Positions 17,064-26,361 of a DNA stretch of 64,000 nucleotides are shown here, piece by piece. How positions within the stretch are numbered: position 1 is the stretch's first letter; each line of letters starts with the position of its first letter. The notes beneath the pieces are model-generated. The model had not been told where the DNA came from. It worked only from the letters and a program-made list of their open reading frames with translations, and searched no databases. The translations under genes and the position numbers were made by a program. The DNA comes from UBA11612 sp965228575 (GTDB taxonomy: Bacteria > Pseudomonadota > Alphaproteobacteria > Rhodospirillales > Rhodospirillaceae), in the NCBI GenBank assembly GCA_965228575.1, contig CBDDHW010000016.1, positions 1-64,000 on the forward strand, in the 5' to 3' direction.

Positions 17064-18443
17064 TTAGCGCGCCACAAAATTCCACACCATTAGAAGCGGG
17101 TCCCAAATGTTCCACCCGAGATTCACGTGAAGGAGTATCTGAGCGATCGCTAGGGGCGCTAAAAAACGACAAATAAATATCCAAATTTTCATCCAGGTAA
17201 ATGGATGTTTACCTTCACTGGTTGCTTCCTGAATCGCGCGTGGCAAAATGATCCAACCTACAAAAATTGAAACGGCTATACCTCCAAGGGGAAGCATGAC
17301 ATTCGACGTTGTGTAGTCCATTAGGTCGAAAATATTTTTGCCTGCGACGGTATATTCACTCCAGGGGCCCAGCGACAAAGAACAGGCAATGCCAATGAAA
17401 AATACTAGAATTCCCGCGCCAATCGCAGCCGGCGCCCGCTTCATTTTCTTTTCGTCGATAAGATAAGAGATGGCGACCTCAAGTAACGAAACGGAAGATG
17501 TTAGGGCAGCGATTGTTAGCAAGGTAAAGAACAATAATGCGAAGATGATACCTGCTGGCATTTGCCCAAAAACGGCGGGCAAGGTGACAAAGACAAGTCC
17601 CGGACCCTCGGATGGGTCAAACCCGAAAGCAAATACCGCCGGCAAAATTACAAGCCCGGCAATGAGGGCCACTGACATATCTGCAAGGGTCACCCATATG
17701 GCCGCCTGTGGTAGATTTTCTTTGCGAGACAAATACGAACCGTAAGTCAGCATTGCGCCCATACCCAGGGATAGTGAGAAAAATGCCTGGCCGAGCGCAC
17801 CATTCATCAGCGTAGAGTTAATTTTAGAGAAATCAGGAACTAAATAGAACGCCACTCCCTCCATTGCGCCGGGAAGCGTCACAGACCTCACGGCAAGGAC
17901 GATTAAAATAAGAAAGAGAAGCGGAAGTAATACTTCGCAGGTTCGCTCTATACCCTTGTGAACGCCGGCTAATACGACACCAATGGTAAGCGACATGAAA
18001 ACTGCATGATAAATAATAGGTTCGACCGGGCTAGAGATAAACCCACCAAAAAGCGCGCCCAGCGCATCCGGATCAGATGTCGCCAATAGGCTGCCAGCTG
18101 ACTTAACAATGTAGGCGAGCGTCCAGCCGCCAACAACGCTATAGAAGGATAAAATAGCGACACTCGCGATCACACCCATAAAGCCTACTAGTGGCCACCC
18201 ACCGCCCTTGAGTTTGGTGAATGCGCCGACTGGACTGCGCTCCGCTGCCCGTCCGATCGCAAATTCGGCGAGCATCACGCTGACCCCAATCGTCAATACG
18301 ATCGCGAGATAGACAATGAGAAAAGTTCCCCCCCCGTTGTCACCTGCCGTGTAGGGAAATTTCCAAATATTTCCTAATCCAACAGCCGAACCAGTAGCCG
18401 CTAGAATAAAGCCTAGCCGTGAACCCCAATGACCCCTTTGCAA
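17064..18443 (-). CDS. Neurotransmitter:sodium symporter family transporter
   Basis: A 459-residue LeuT-fold sodium-coupled transporter, probably for amino acids. The helix-1 signature GSAVGLGNIWKFPYTAGDNG is near the N-terminus, with the unwound sodium/substrate site in it; at least ten further hydrophobic helices follow. Helix 6 carries QAFFSLSLGMGAMLTYGSY. The start is a TTG at 18443 with GGAG eight bases upstream, and the residues after it match the usual HWGSRLGFILAA opening. Bacterial members often lack helix 12, and the length fits that. Confidence 0.9.
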   Translation of the reverse strand: MQRGHWGSRLGFILAATGSAVGLGNIWKFPYTAGDNGGGTFLIVYLAIVLTIGVSVMLAEFAIGRAAERSPVGAFTKLKGGGWPLVGFMGVIASVAILSFYSVVGGWTLAYIVKSAGSLLATSDPDALGALFGGFISSPVEPIIYHAVFMSLTIGVVLAGVHKGIERTCEVLLPLLFLILIVLAVRSVTLPGAMEGVAFYLVPDFSKINSTLMNGALGQAFFSLSLGMGAMLTYGSYLSRKENLPQAAIWVTLADMSVALIAGLVILPAVFAFGFDPSEGPGLVFVTLPAVFGQMPAGIIFALLFFTLLTIAALTSSVSLLEVAISYLIDEKKMKRAPAAIGAGILVFFIGIACSLSLGPWSEYTVAGKNIFDLMDYTTSNVMLPLGGIAVSIFVGWIILPRAIQEATSEGKHPFTWMKIWIFICRFLAPLAIAQILLHVNLGWNIWDPLLMVWNFVAR

Positions 18444-18750
18444 TGGACTACTCCCTTTACCCCTCGTCTGAAGACGCCAAATTATTGTCGTCGCGAAGAC
18501 AATCTATGGCTCCTAACTCAGCGTTTCTGAACTTTAACCTGGATTTTTCGTGCCGGAAAGAAGCGCTGGACGAAACCAATCGAAGCCCAGACCGCATTAG
18601 GCTTTCATTAACAGTCTCTCCACAGGGAGGCAGAGCTTTCCTAGTCTTCCCAGCCACCCGGCACAATCGCCCGATCATTACGCGACATTTGCACCCCCAG
18701 TCTTCATGTAAACTATTGATTTATAACAATTATAACAGGCACCTAGAGAA

Positions 18751-18766
18751 TGGCACGGAAGTTGCT
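18751..18766 (+). promoter_or_regulatory. Sigma-54 (RpoN) promoter
   Basis: TGGCACGGAAGTTGCT matches the -24/-12 consensus TGGCAC-N5-TTGCW at every conserved position, with GG-N10-GC spacing. The predicted transcription start is about 12 bases further, some 45 bases before the ATG at 18822. A small hairpin GCCGC-ATAA-GCGGC lies in the leader. Activator sites were not identified. Confidence 0.75.
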
Positions 18767-18821
18767 TCTATAGGGCGAGAGAGCCGCATAAGCGGCCATA
18801 AAGGCCATAAGGAAGTAAACC

Positions 18822-19241
18822 ATGTCTGTTATCGATTTTATTGCTGTTCGTCGTCGTCAAGGTGATGTGAAGACCGAAGGTGCGGCGTCTTTCTTTTCAG
18901 ACAAGACGCAAAATGCACCCTCTGCGCTCACGGCGAGCCAATTTACCCGTCATATCTCTCACATTGTTGAGGACGAAATGCGCCGTTCGTTAAAACGTCA
19001 GGTGGACGTGGTCGATCCCCATGAAATGATCGACATGGCGAAGATGCTTGCAGATCTTAAAGCGCGTTACATTGGTATAACGCTCGCCATCGCCTCCAAT
19101 CGTAAACCCATGACAGATTCCGAATTGGAGGAATTGCGTGGATTGCGCATTCGCATTCAAGAATTTGAAGCCGCGCACAACGAATTGAACGAAGCCATCG
19201 CCTCGCAATTGGTCGACGTACGTGGCGTCATAAAGGAATAG
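18822..19241 (+). CDS. Unknown 139-residue protein behind a sigma-54 promoter
   Basis: I do not recognise the family. The N-terminal 40 residues are polar and low in hydrophobics (SVIDFIAVRRRQGDVKTEG); the rest is predicted helical, with a likely coiled-coil hairpin from about residue 60 to 125 (ADLKARYIGITLAIA, LRGLRIRIQEFEAAHNELNE). No signal peptide or membrane helix. AAGGAAG precedes the ATG by seven bases. The sigma-54 promoter suggests control by nitrogen status, motility or another enhancer-binding activator. A strong terminator follows about 80 bases later. Confidence 0.7.
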   Translation: MSVIDFIAVRRRQGDVKTEGAASFFSDKTQNAPSALTASQFTRHISHIVEDEMRRSLKRQVDVVDPHEMIDMAKMLADLKARYIGITLAIASNRKPMTDSELEELRGLRIRIQEFEAAHNELNEAIASQLVDVRGVIKE

Positions 19242-19317
19242 CACCTCCCCTCACCGCGATCCGTCAGCGCGGTAATTACTTCTTGATCCCCTAATTATTT
19301 TTTTGAGGTGACCACAT

Positions 19318-19360
19318 CCCCGGGGCCCCCGGCCAGAAAGGCCGGCCCGGGGTCTTTTAT
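19318..19360 (+). terminator. Rho-independent terminator
   Basis: A GC-rich hairpin: CCGGCC / GGCCGG inner stem with loop AGAAA, a four-base bulge, then an outer CCCCGGG / CCCGGGG stem, followed by TCTTTTATTTT. It ends the sigma-54-driven transcript. Confidence 0.8.
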
Positions 19361-19467
19361 TTTCCGAGAGCTGCGATTCCTCTTGAGACCCGCCTCTGCG
19401 CGCGGCACACTCTGCGCCTTCTCAATTATCCCTTCGAAATCATCCCAGCCTGGCGCCAGGAGTGACG

Positions 19468-19809
19468 ATGTCCTTAAAAATTTTCCATAATCCAAGGTGT
19501 ACGAAATCGCGATTGACCCTTTCCCTTCTCCAGGACCGGGGCCTCAACCCCGAGGTCGTCGAGTATCTCCAGACGCCACCAACAAAGGCTGAATTGTCAG
19601 AGATCGTAAAAATGTTGGGATTGCGCCCGCATGACATTGCCCGAAAAAAGGAAGCATCTGACGCCGACATAGATTTGTCGTCAATTAAGGATTCCGAGTT
19701 GATATCGGCGATGGTTGAAAACCCAATCGTTATCGAGCGCCCCATCGTGGTACACAATGGCAAGGCGGCGATTGGCCGACCTCCTGAAAATGTACTCGAA
19801 ATCTTGTAG
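19468..19809 (+). CDS. ArsC/Spx-like arsenate reductase family protein
   Basis: A 113-residue thioredoxin-fold protein of the glutaredoxin-linked arsenate reductase family. The active-site block LKIFHNPRCTKSRLTLSLL holds the conserved cysteine; EYLQTPPTKAELSEIV and NPIVIERPIVVHNG complete the signature. AGGAG five bases before the ATG at 19468 favours it over the GTG two codons earlier. No arsenic transporter or ArsR is nearby, so a role in arsenate detoxification is an inference from family; it may be a general thiol reductase. Confidence 0.85.
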   Translation: MSLKIFHNPRCTKSRLTLSLLQDRGLNPEVVEYLQTPPTKAELSEIVKMLGLRPHDIARKKEASDADIDLSSIKDSELISAMVENPIVIERPIVVHNGKAAIGRPPENVLEIL

Positions 19810-19844
19810 CTGCCCCGAAAGCGAACTAGGGAGAGTCTGAAGGC

Positions 19845-20399
19845 GTGGGCACCGAGAAAACGAGCGAAACGCACCCCCTCGATATTCATACGGTTTTAAC
19901 GCCTGGTGACGGTCAGATCGGAATGACTCTCTGCCCCGGCAAAAGGCAACCCCATGCTGTCACCGGACCATGGAACCGTGATCTCGTAGCAGACTTAGGA
20001 GTTATCCAAGACTTCGGTGCACAAATATTGATTACTCTAATGGAAACGGCAGAACTCGCGGAGGCGAATGTGCCTCGTGAAACGTTGGGCGCGGCAACCC
20101 AAGAACGAGGCATTGCATGGTTGCACATGCCTATCCCCGATTTCGGTGCACCAGACGCCGTCTTTGAATCCAAGTGGATAGAAAAGGGTCCCGAAGTACG
20201 TGGCGCACTTGGTCAAGGCGGGCGCATTGTTGTCCATTGCCGCGGCGGTCGGGGTCGAGCCGGTCTCATGGCCGCGAGGATACTTGTTGAGATGGGATTA
20301 GGCGCTGAAGACGCGATCACGGCCGTTAGGACGGCAAATCCACTTGCTATTGAAACGGTAACACAGGAAGACCACGTTAGGCAGTGTCATCCTGTTTAG
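19845..20399 (+). CDS. Dual-specificity/tyrosine phosphatase-like protein
   Basis: A 184-residue cysteine phosphatase. The P-loop VHCRGGRGRAG fits C-x5-R, with the general-acid aspartate probably in MPIPDFGAPD about 40 residues before it. The fold resembles the KAP/CDKN3-type phosphatases found in many proteobacteria. Start GTG 19845, 35 bases after the ArsC-like gene, so cotranscription is likely. Its last 23 bases overlap the convergent gene. Substrate unknown. Confidence 0.82.
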   Translation: MGTEKTSETHPLDIHTVLTPGDGQIGMTLCPGKRQPHAVTGPWNRDLVADLGVIQDFGAQILITLMETAELAEANVPRETLGAATQERGIAWLHMPIPDFGAPDAVFESKWIEKGPEVRGALGQGGRIVVHCRGGRGRAGLMAARILVEMGLGAEDAITAVRTANPLAIETVTQEDHVRQCHPV

Positions 20400-21501
20400 A
20401 ACTAGCCTTTTGTTCTTCTTTATTCTTTTCGGCGTCTGAATCCGCTTCGTCTTCACCGCCGCCAGTTACAAATTCCAACTTTGCGTTTCTAATGAGATCG
20501 ACGTTCTCTTCGATGGTGTAGAGATTGTGATAAACGGTATCTTTGAAAAAATTGTAGCGCTGTTCCCAGGTGGAATCTTTCCGCCGCCCTCGGCCATCCC
20601 AGAAGCGTTTGCGCCAATCGTCGACCTTGATCTGCCAAAAACATACGATCATACCGATCGCCCGGTAATGTATTTCGACGCTCTGGCGTAGTGAGCGAAA
20701 TTTTTCAGGTGTAATATCGTCGAAGAATCTTTCCACCTTTTTGAACTGGTGGAAGTAGCCGTTGAGCGTCAATAAGGAATTTCGCCCGGCCATCATCGCC
20801 TCATGTGTCTCTTCCTTGATTCCGGGAAATCTAACTGTCAGAGCACTTTGTTCATTGAGCTGACGAATTTCAACGAGGAGCTCTTTGAGATCTTCCTGTA
20901 ATCCATCGTAGACCCGCTGATAGTACGAAATAGCTAAAATAATCTCGCTGAGTTTGGAGATATAAACGACAATCTCTGTGGGCTCGATTCGCAGACGTGC
21001 TGCAATATCCATTAGGTTCTTGAGAACTGTCCCGCGATTAGCACCTTCCAAAATGCTCGACAGAGACGAGCGACTAGTGACTTTAACATCTGTGCCTTCG
21101 AGAATTACTTTCAGCAATCCTCTAGAATAGTTGTTCATATAGGTTTGAAGGCGTTCTTGATCCTTGGGAGGAATCTGAATTTGTTCCAATTCCTCATCAG
21201 AAACAAAGTCGTTTAGGGCAGCGCGAACAGAGTAAACATCAAAACTTCTCGCGCCTAAAAGGGCGACCAAGCGTTGGCGATCATGAGTGTTTAACCCAAC
21301 TTCACTGATAACTTCCGCGGCTGTCCGAACACCGATACCAACACCGTCGTCGTTGAACATGTCCACAACAGGCCGCAGATCATGTAGCAACACGATTTTC
21401 GAACGCGCCAATGTCTTACTATCAAACAATTCCCACTTGCCGAGCGGGAGCTCGAAGAAGACATCCACAGGACGCAGGGGTTTCTTATTCTTGCCAGCCA
21501 T
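20377..21501 (-). CDS. Unknown 374-residue cytoplasmic protein
   Basis: I do not recognise a family. Soluble and mostly helical, with a conserved-looking N-terminus (LRPVDVFFELPLGKWELFD), a middle helical part from about residue 150 to 260, a tryptophan-rich segment (KVDDWRKRFWDGRGRRK) and a highly charged C-terminal tail of about 35 residues rich in Glu, Asp and Lys. No membrane helix or signal. An ATG at 21543 would add 14 residues; neither start has a clear ribosome site. Overlaps the convergent phosphatase by 23 bases. No functional hint from neighbours. Confidence 0.75.
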   Translation of the reverse strand: MAGKNKKPLRPVDVFFELPLGKWELFDSKTLARSKIVLLHDLRPVVDMFNDDGVGIGVRTAAEVISEVGLNTHDRQRLVALLGARSFDVYSVRAALNDFVSDEELEQIQIPPKDQERLQTYMNNYSRGLLKVILEGTDVKVTSRSSLSSILEGANRGTVLKNLMDIAARLRIEPTEIVVYISKLSEIILAISYYQRVYDGLQEDLKELLVEIRQLNEQSALTVRFPGIKEETHEAMMAGRNSLLTLNGYFHQFKKVERFFDDITPEKFRSLRQSVEIHYRAIGMIVCFWQIKVDDWRKRFWDGRGRRKDSTWEQRYNFFKDTVYHNLYTIEENVDLIRNAKLEFVTGGGEDEADSDAEKNKEEQKASSKQDDTA

Positions 21502-21768
21502 AAAATTTTTCGCGATTTCCCCGTTTCGCAGCCATAGTGTCATTGGGATATAAAAAGAATGTTACCGAAGCTACAAGTACCGCCAGAGTCTAGCTAAACT
21601 GCCATTTTTAGCTATAGCAGAAAACCAATCTTGATAGGCGCAGGGTTGTTGACGGACAGAGAGTGGCGGGTCACTGTTGCTGCTTGAGCGGGTATTATAC
21701 CTATCACCGGAGAACCATGATCCACGTCAGGGTTTCCGATTTCTGCGGCAACATCCGGTATTTCTGGA

Positions 21769-23415
21769 ATGCAAGACACGCCCAATCAAGCTCTTTTGGA
21801 GCGCCTCGATGCGCTGAGCATGGAGTTTGGGAACTCCCTTAGCTCGAAAGTCCAAGAGGTTAGGCGCATTTGGTCTCTTGTACCCAGCACGCCGTCCCGC
21901 GACGAAGCTCGTGATGCTTTGGTGAGAATTCACGATATCGTTCACACCCTTGCGGGAGGAGGAAAAAGCTTTGGCTTTCCCCAGGTCAGCAAAGCCGCTG
22001 CACCTTTGGATGGATTGTTTCGATTGATTTCCGAACACCACCAATCTTTAACTCGAGAGGAAATCGATCAGATTGAATTGTTGATTGGAGCTTTGGAGAA
22101 TACCGCCCAAATTCCTCCCGAGCGCGTCCGGGTCGATGATCTTGAACAACAGACAGCACTTCACGCCGCCCAATCAGATGACTTTCATGTGCTGATTCTA
22201 AGTGCTGGGTCGGACGAAGAGGTGACTTTAACAAAAGAGCTCAGGACTTTTGGGTATCCCTGCCACATAATAAAAGACCAAACAGACATACCTTCAGAAA
22301 TTGCCGGCGGCGAAAGCGGAGCGGTCTTCGCTGACGTTTCGGGTGGAGACACGCATCTTCACCTCGTTCGCGAAAACCTAGAATTGTCCCACTTGCCTCT
22401 TATCTTGACTTCCTCTCAATCGAGTTTCGATGACCGGCTAAACGCCGTGCAATTGGGAGCCACGAATTTTTTAACAAAACCCTTTACGATTGACGAACTC
22501 TATGACCGTCTCAATACGCTTAATGAGAACCGTCGCGAACGTCCTTATCGCGTTGTCATCGTCGAAGATGACGTCCCTCTTTCAGCATTTTATCAAGCGA
22601 CACTCGAACACGCGGGCATGGAAACGCGAGCGATTCAATTGCCTTCAAAGTTATTAGAGACTTTATCGGGGTTCGACCCAGATTTGATCGTCATGGATCT
22701 CTACATGCCAGATTGCACCGGATTGGAGTTGGCGCAAATTGTTCGACAATTTCCGGGTTATACCACCGTCCCAATCCTTTTTCTTTCCACAGAAGCTCGG
22801 TTGGATTTGCAGCTTAAGGCCAGGCACCTGGGCGCTGATGATTTCTTACCCAAGCCCTTGCAGCCAGGACAGCTCATATCTGCCGTTACGAGCCGTGCCA
22901 ATCGATACCGCGACCTAAAGAAGTTAACGGACCGCGACAGCCTTACAGGCCTTCTGAATCACGCGAACATTCTTCGTAACCTTGAGCGGGAAATAAATCT
23001 CGCCAGCCGCACGGGTCATCAGGTGTCTTTTGCGATGGTCGATATCGACCATTTTAAGAACGTTAATGACACCTATGGGCATGCCGTAGGTGACCACGTC
23101 ATCTTGCGCGTGACCCACCTAATACGAAACCGGCTTAGGCGCGTTGACTACGTCGGACGCTATGGAGGAGAAGAGTTCGCCGTGGTGATGCCCAGCACAG
23201 GCACCGCAAAAGCAAAAGAAGTGATGGACAAACTGAGACGGGCTGCCAGCGAAATGGAGTACGAGTCAGACAAAGGACCTTTTAGCGTCACATTCAGTTG
23301 CGGTATCGCGTCTTATCCCGACATTCAAAACGCCGCTGATATCGCGAACGCGGCGGATGAAGCGCTTTACAAAGCAAAACATGGCGGGCGGAATCAGGTT
23401 GTAGTTGCTGACTAA
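21769..23415 (+). CDS. Hpt-REC-REC-GGDEF diguanylate cyclase
   Basis: Synthesises cyclic di-GMP. Order of domains: an Hpt-like helical bundle (residues ~1-110, phospho-accepting His in HTLAGGGKSFGF), a degenerate receiver (~130-245), an intact receiver (~258-375, phospho-acceptor Asp in LIVMDLYMPD) and GGDEF (~385-548). The active site is GGEEF, and an RxxD product-inhibition site (RRVD) lies five residues before it, so the enzyme should be active and feedback-inhibited. Architecture resembles PleD with an added Hpt. No histidine kinase adjoins it. Confidence 0.9.
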   Translation: MQDTPNQALLERLDALSMEFGNSLSSKVQEVRRIWSLVPSTPSRDEARDALVRIHDIVHTLAGGGKSFGFPQVSKAAAPLDGLFRLISEHHQSLTREEIDQIELLIGALENTAQIPPERVRVDDLEQQTALHAAQSDDFHVLILSAGSDEEVTLTKELRTFGYPCHIIKDQTDIPSEIAGGESGAVFADVSGGDTHLHLVRENLELSHLPLILTSSQSSFDDRLNAVQLGATNFLTKPFTIDELYDRLNTLNENRRERPYRVVIVEDDVPLSAFYQATLEHAGMETRAIQLPSKLLETLSGFDPDLIVMDLYMPDCTGLELAQIVRQFPGYTTVPILFLSTEARLDLQLKARHLGADDFLPKPLQPGQLISAVTSRANRYRDLKKLTDRDSLTGLLNHANILRNLEREINLASRTGHQVSFAMVDIDHFKNVNDTYGHAVGDHVILRVTHLIRNRLRRVDYVGRYGGEEFAVVMPSTGTAKAKEVMDKLRRAASEMEYESDKGPFSVTFSCGIASYPDIQNAADIANAADEALYKAKHGGRNQVVVAD

Positions 23416-23487
23416 AGCCTGATGGCGTTGCGGGTTATAGACGGAACGCATATCAAACATTCCGAGGCATTTTATTTAGGATATCTC

Positions 23488-24729
23488 TCAATTGTTGGAG
23501 GCGATTTCCGAGCGGATTTTTACTTCACCAGTAAGAGACCGGTGAACAGGACATTTGTTAGCGATTTCCAGTAGTTTGTCTCGCACTGACTCATCTAGAG
23601 TCCCCACAACCTTTATTCTCCTCGAAATTTCTTCGATCTCGCCTTCCTTGGTGTCGCAATCGTCACAGTCTTCAGCATTTATTCTTTGGCGAGTTAGGTA
23701 CACCGAAACATGATCGAGGGGTATTTCTTTCCGGTCTGCGTACATACGAACAGTCATTGCCGTACATGCGCCCAGCCCCGCTAAAACAAGATCATGGGGT
23801 GCTGGTCCGCGATCATCACCGATGCCTTTCGGCTCATCCGCGGTTAGTACATGAGTGCCAACACGCACGCGTTGTGTAAATTTTCCGCTGCCCGTCTCAG
23901 AGACTTCAACGACACCGTCTTCTAGCTGGCTTTGTTCACTATTGTCTTGATCCGAAACTTTACCTTGAGACTCAAAAAAGCGGCTCGCCCACGCCGCAAT
24001 GACATCAGCGACATAAACGGCATCCTCTCGCCTACTCAATAGATGGTCCGCATCGTCAAGGGACAAGAAACTTTTGGGATGTCGCGCCGCCGCGAAAATG
24101 TCCGTGGCGTTATCAACGCCGACGATTTCATCGCGTGGTGCGTGGCACACCAATAGCGCTTTTTTCATGCGGCCAATTTGGCTTAGGAAGTCTTGATTCG
24201 CGACATCATCCAAAAATTGCTTGGCAATCTTGAACTTCCGGCCAGCGAGCGTGACCTCCGCGGCCCCCTTATCTTTAATTTCGTCTAAGTTGGCGTGAAA
24301 GTTGTGAGTGACGTGGTCGGCTGTCGACGGCGCGCCTATGGTGACGACGGCAGAAACATCCTTAATTTGTGGAGCTGCGGCCAACACTGCCGCTCCACCA
24401 AGAGAATGGCCAATCAGGACGGTTGACGGCATGTCTTTTTCCCGCAAGAAATCTACCGCGCTAAGGATATCTTGCACGTTTGAGGAAAAATTCGTGTTTG
24501 AGAACTCACCTTCGCTTGCACCAAGGCCTGTAAAATCGAACCTGAGAACACCGATACCGTTCGCGTTCAGCGCGGCGGCAATTCGTGACGCCGCAAAAAT
24601 ATCTTTCGAGCAAGTAAAACAGTGAGCAAAAAGAGCCACGGCTTGCATCACCCCCGGAGGACGATCAAACCGGGCCGCAAGCTTGCTACCCGCATGACCA
24701 GGAAATTGAACTTTTTCGATTGCCGACAT
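23488..24729 (-). CDS. Alpha/beta hydrolase fused to OsmC domain
   Basis: A two-domain protein of 413 residues. The N-terminal ~255 residues are an alpha/beta hydrolase with HCFTCSKDI, the nucleophile elbow LIGHSLGG and a late DADHLLSR histidine. The C-terminal ~150 residues are an OsmC/Ohr domain with GLGACTAMTVRMYADRK and NKCPVHRSLTGE, carrying the two conserved cysteines that reduce organic peroxides. This fusion is a known family. GGAG eight bases before the ATG at 24729 sets the start, not the longer frame to 24912. Probable role in peroxide or lipid-peroxide handling. Confidence 0.9.
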   Translation of the reverse strand: MSAIEKVQFPGHAGSKLAARFDRPPGVMQAVALFAHCFTCSKDIFAASRIAAALNANGIGVLRFDFTGLGASEGEFSNTNFSSNVQDILSAVDFLREKDMPSTVLIGHSLGGAAVLAAAPQIKDVSAVVTIGAPSTADHVTHNFHANLDEIKDKGAAEVTLAGRKFKIAKQFLDDVANQDFLSQIGRMKKALLVCHAPRDEIVGVDNATDIFAAARHPKSFLSLDDADHLLSRREDAVYVADVIAAWASRFFESQGKVSDQDNSEQSQLEDGVVEVSETGSGKFTQRVRVGTHVLTADEPKGIGDDRGPAPHDLVLAGLGACTAMTVRMYADRKEIPLDHVSVYLTRQRINAEDCDDCDTKEGEIEEISRRIKVVGTLDESVRDKLLEIANKCPVHRSLTGEVKIRSEIASNN

Positions 24730-24801
24730 GGCCTTGCTCCAGAAATTTAACGCGCTCTTTTCGTGCTGCTCACATAGCCCTAGAGTGCCACGCAGAGATG
24801 A

Positions 24802-25428
24802 ATGGACCAAGTCGCCATGACAAAAAGAATTGATCCAAGCCAGGTCAGGATCATAGAGCGAAAAGCCGCATACCGCGGATATTTCCGCATTGATGCTTAC
24901 AAGCTCCAGCACGCGCTTTTTGACGGCGGGTGGTCACCTGAATTATCGAGGGAGGTCTTTGAGCGGGGCCACGCTGTCGGCATACTTGCCTACGATCCCG
25001 ATCATCACAAATTCGTTATGTGTGAGCAATTTCGCATCGGAGCATACGCGGCCGGCGAAGACCCATGGCAATTGGAGCTGGTCGCCGGTGTGATCGAAGA
25101 CGGGGAAGCGCCGGAAGAGGTTGCGCGCCGGGAAACAATGGAAGAAGTTGGTCAGAGCGTCAAAGAGTTATGGCCGATTCAAAAGTACCTTGTCAGCCCC
25201 GGAGGAACGTCGGAGTGCGTGCATTTATTTCTTGGGCACGTATCATCAGTTGATGCGGAGGGGCTATTTGGAGCCAAGAATGAGGGCGAAGATATCCGCG
25301 CTAAAGTTATTGGTGAAAATGACCTGAGGTTAATGCTGGAAAACTGCGAAATAACCAACGCCATGACCTTAATCGCCACTCAGTGGTTTTTTATGAATCG
25401 CGATAAAATTCACAAACAGTGGGGATAA
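24802..25428 (+). CDS. nudF: ADP-ribose pyrophosphatase-type Nudix hydrolase
   Basis: The Nudix box GVIEDGEAPEEVARRETMEE plus VG matches GX5EX7REUXEEXGU. The upstream LELVAG block and the downstream PGGTSECVHLFLG stretch, with the GGTSE pattern, point to the ADP-ribose/NDP-sugar branch. About 208 residues, cytoplasmic. Start ATG 24802; an ATG five codons later is possible. It diverges from the hydrolase-OsmC gene and is followed 30 bases later by a sulfurtransferase. Confidence 0.88.
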   Translation: MDQVAMTKRIDPSQVRIIERKAAYRGYFRIDAYKLQHALFDGGWSPELSREVFERGHAVGILAYDPDHHKFVMCEQFRIGAYAAGEDPWQLELVAGVIEDGEAPEEVARRETMEEVGQSVKELWPIQKYLVSPGGTSECVHLFLGHVSSVDAEGLFGAKNEGEDIRAKVIGENDLRLMLENCEITNAMTLIATQWFFMNRDKIHKQWG

Positions 25429-25458
25429 ACTCCCCGATTTAGGAGTAACGACTAATCG

Positions 25459-26331
25459 ATGACTTACGCAAACCCTGATGCGCTTGTATCAACTCAATGG
25501 CTGCACGAGCACTTAAACGATTCGACCCTTAAAATTTTGGATGGAAGTTATTTTGTGCCCGGGGGAACCGGGCCAGCGAAGGACGAATTTAATAAAGGCC
25601 ATATTCCGGGAGCTGTTTTTTTCGATATCGACGACATAGCCGAAGCTCCCATATCTAAGGACCATACTTTTCCCACAGCGGAAACGTTCGCGTCGAGAGT
25701 GGGAGCGCTGGGGATCGGGAATGGCGATCACGTCATTGTCTATGATCATCTTGGAGGAGCCTGCGCGGCGGCACGTGTATGGTTCATGTTTCGCGCGTTC
25801 GGCCACGATCAGGTCTCTGTTCTCGACGGTGGATTTTCGAAATGGACGGCGGAAGACCGGCCTCTTTCTAAAGAGGAAAACCAACTTCCAGCGCAAGATT
25901 TTAATGCGCGGCCACTGCCCAACCGTCTCCAGTCGAGAAACGACGTTCTTTTGAATATTTCCGATCATAAGTTTCAAATATTGGATGCGCGCTCGAAAGG
26001 ACGTTTTGAAGGCAGCGAGCCTGAACCAAGGGAGGGACAGCGGTCCGGGCACATTCCTGGTAGTTTGAACCTCCCCTTCCCCGATTTATTCGATGCAGAG
26101 ACCAAAACCTGGCGCTCGGCCGAGCAAATATCTAAAGCGTTTGCTTCAGCTAGCGTTGATTTCGAGAAACCCATAGTTACATCCTGCGGGTCAGGTGTGA
26201 CAGCGTGCGCACTGGCGCTTGGCGCATACTTAATTGGACACGACAAGATAGCCATCTACGACGGCAGCTGGGTTGAATGGGGTGGAGATCATGACTTGCC
26301 GATCGAAACTGGACCCGCAGAACCACGTTAG
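25459..26331 (+). CDS. sseA: 3-mercaptopyruvate sulfurtransferase
   Basis: Two rhodanese domains in 290 residues: an inactive N-terminal one (GHIPGAVFFDIDDIAE) and a C-terminal one with the active-site loop CGSGVTAC. CGSGVTA is the mercaptopyruvate form, as opposed to CRKGVTA in thiosulfate sulfurtransferases. The ATG follows GGAG at 25442 at a long spacing. Probably cotranscribed with the Nudix gene. It moves sulfane sulfur from 3-mercaptopyruvate to thiol acceptors in the cytoplasm. Confidence 0.9.
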   Translation: MTYANPDALVSTQWLHEHLNDSTLKILDGSYFVPGGTGPAKDEFNKGHIPGAVFFDIDDIAEAPISKDHTFPTAETFASRVGALGIGNGDHVIVYDHLGGACAAARVWFMFRAFGHDQVSVLDGGFSKWTAEDRPLSKEENQLPAQDFNARPLPNRLQSRNDVLLNISDHKFQILDARSKGRFEGSEPEPREGQRSGHIPGSLNLPFPDLFDAETKTWRSAEQISKAFASASVDFEKPIVTSCGSGVTACALALGAYLIGHDKIAIYDGSWVEWGGDHDLPIETGPAEPR

Positions 26332-26361
26332 CTATTCATAAGATGGCCTTCAGATTGGGCG

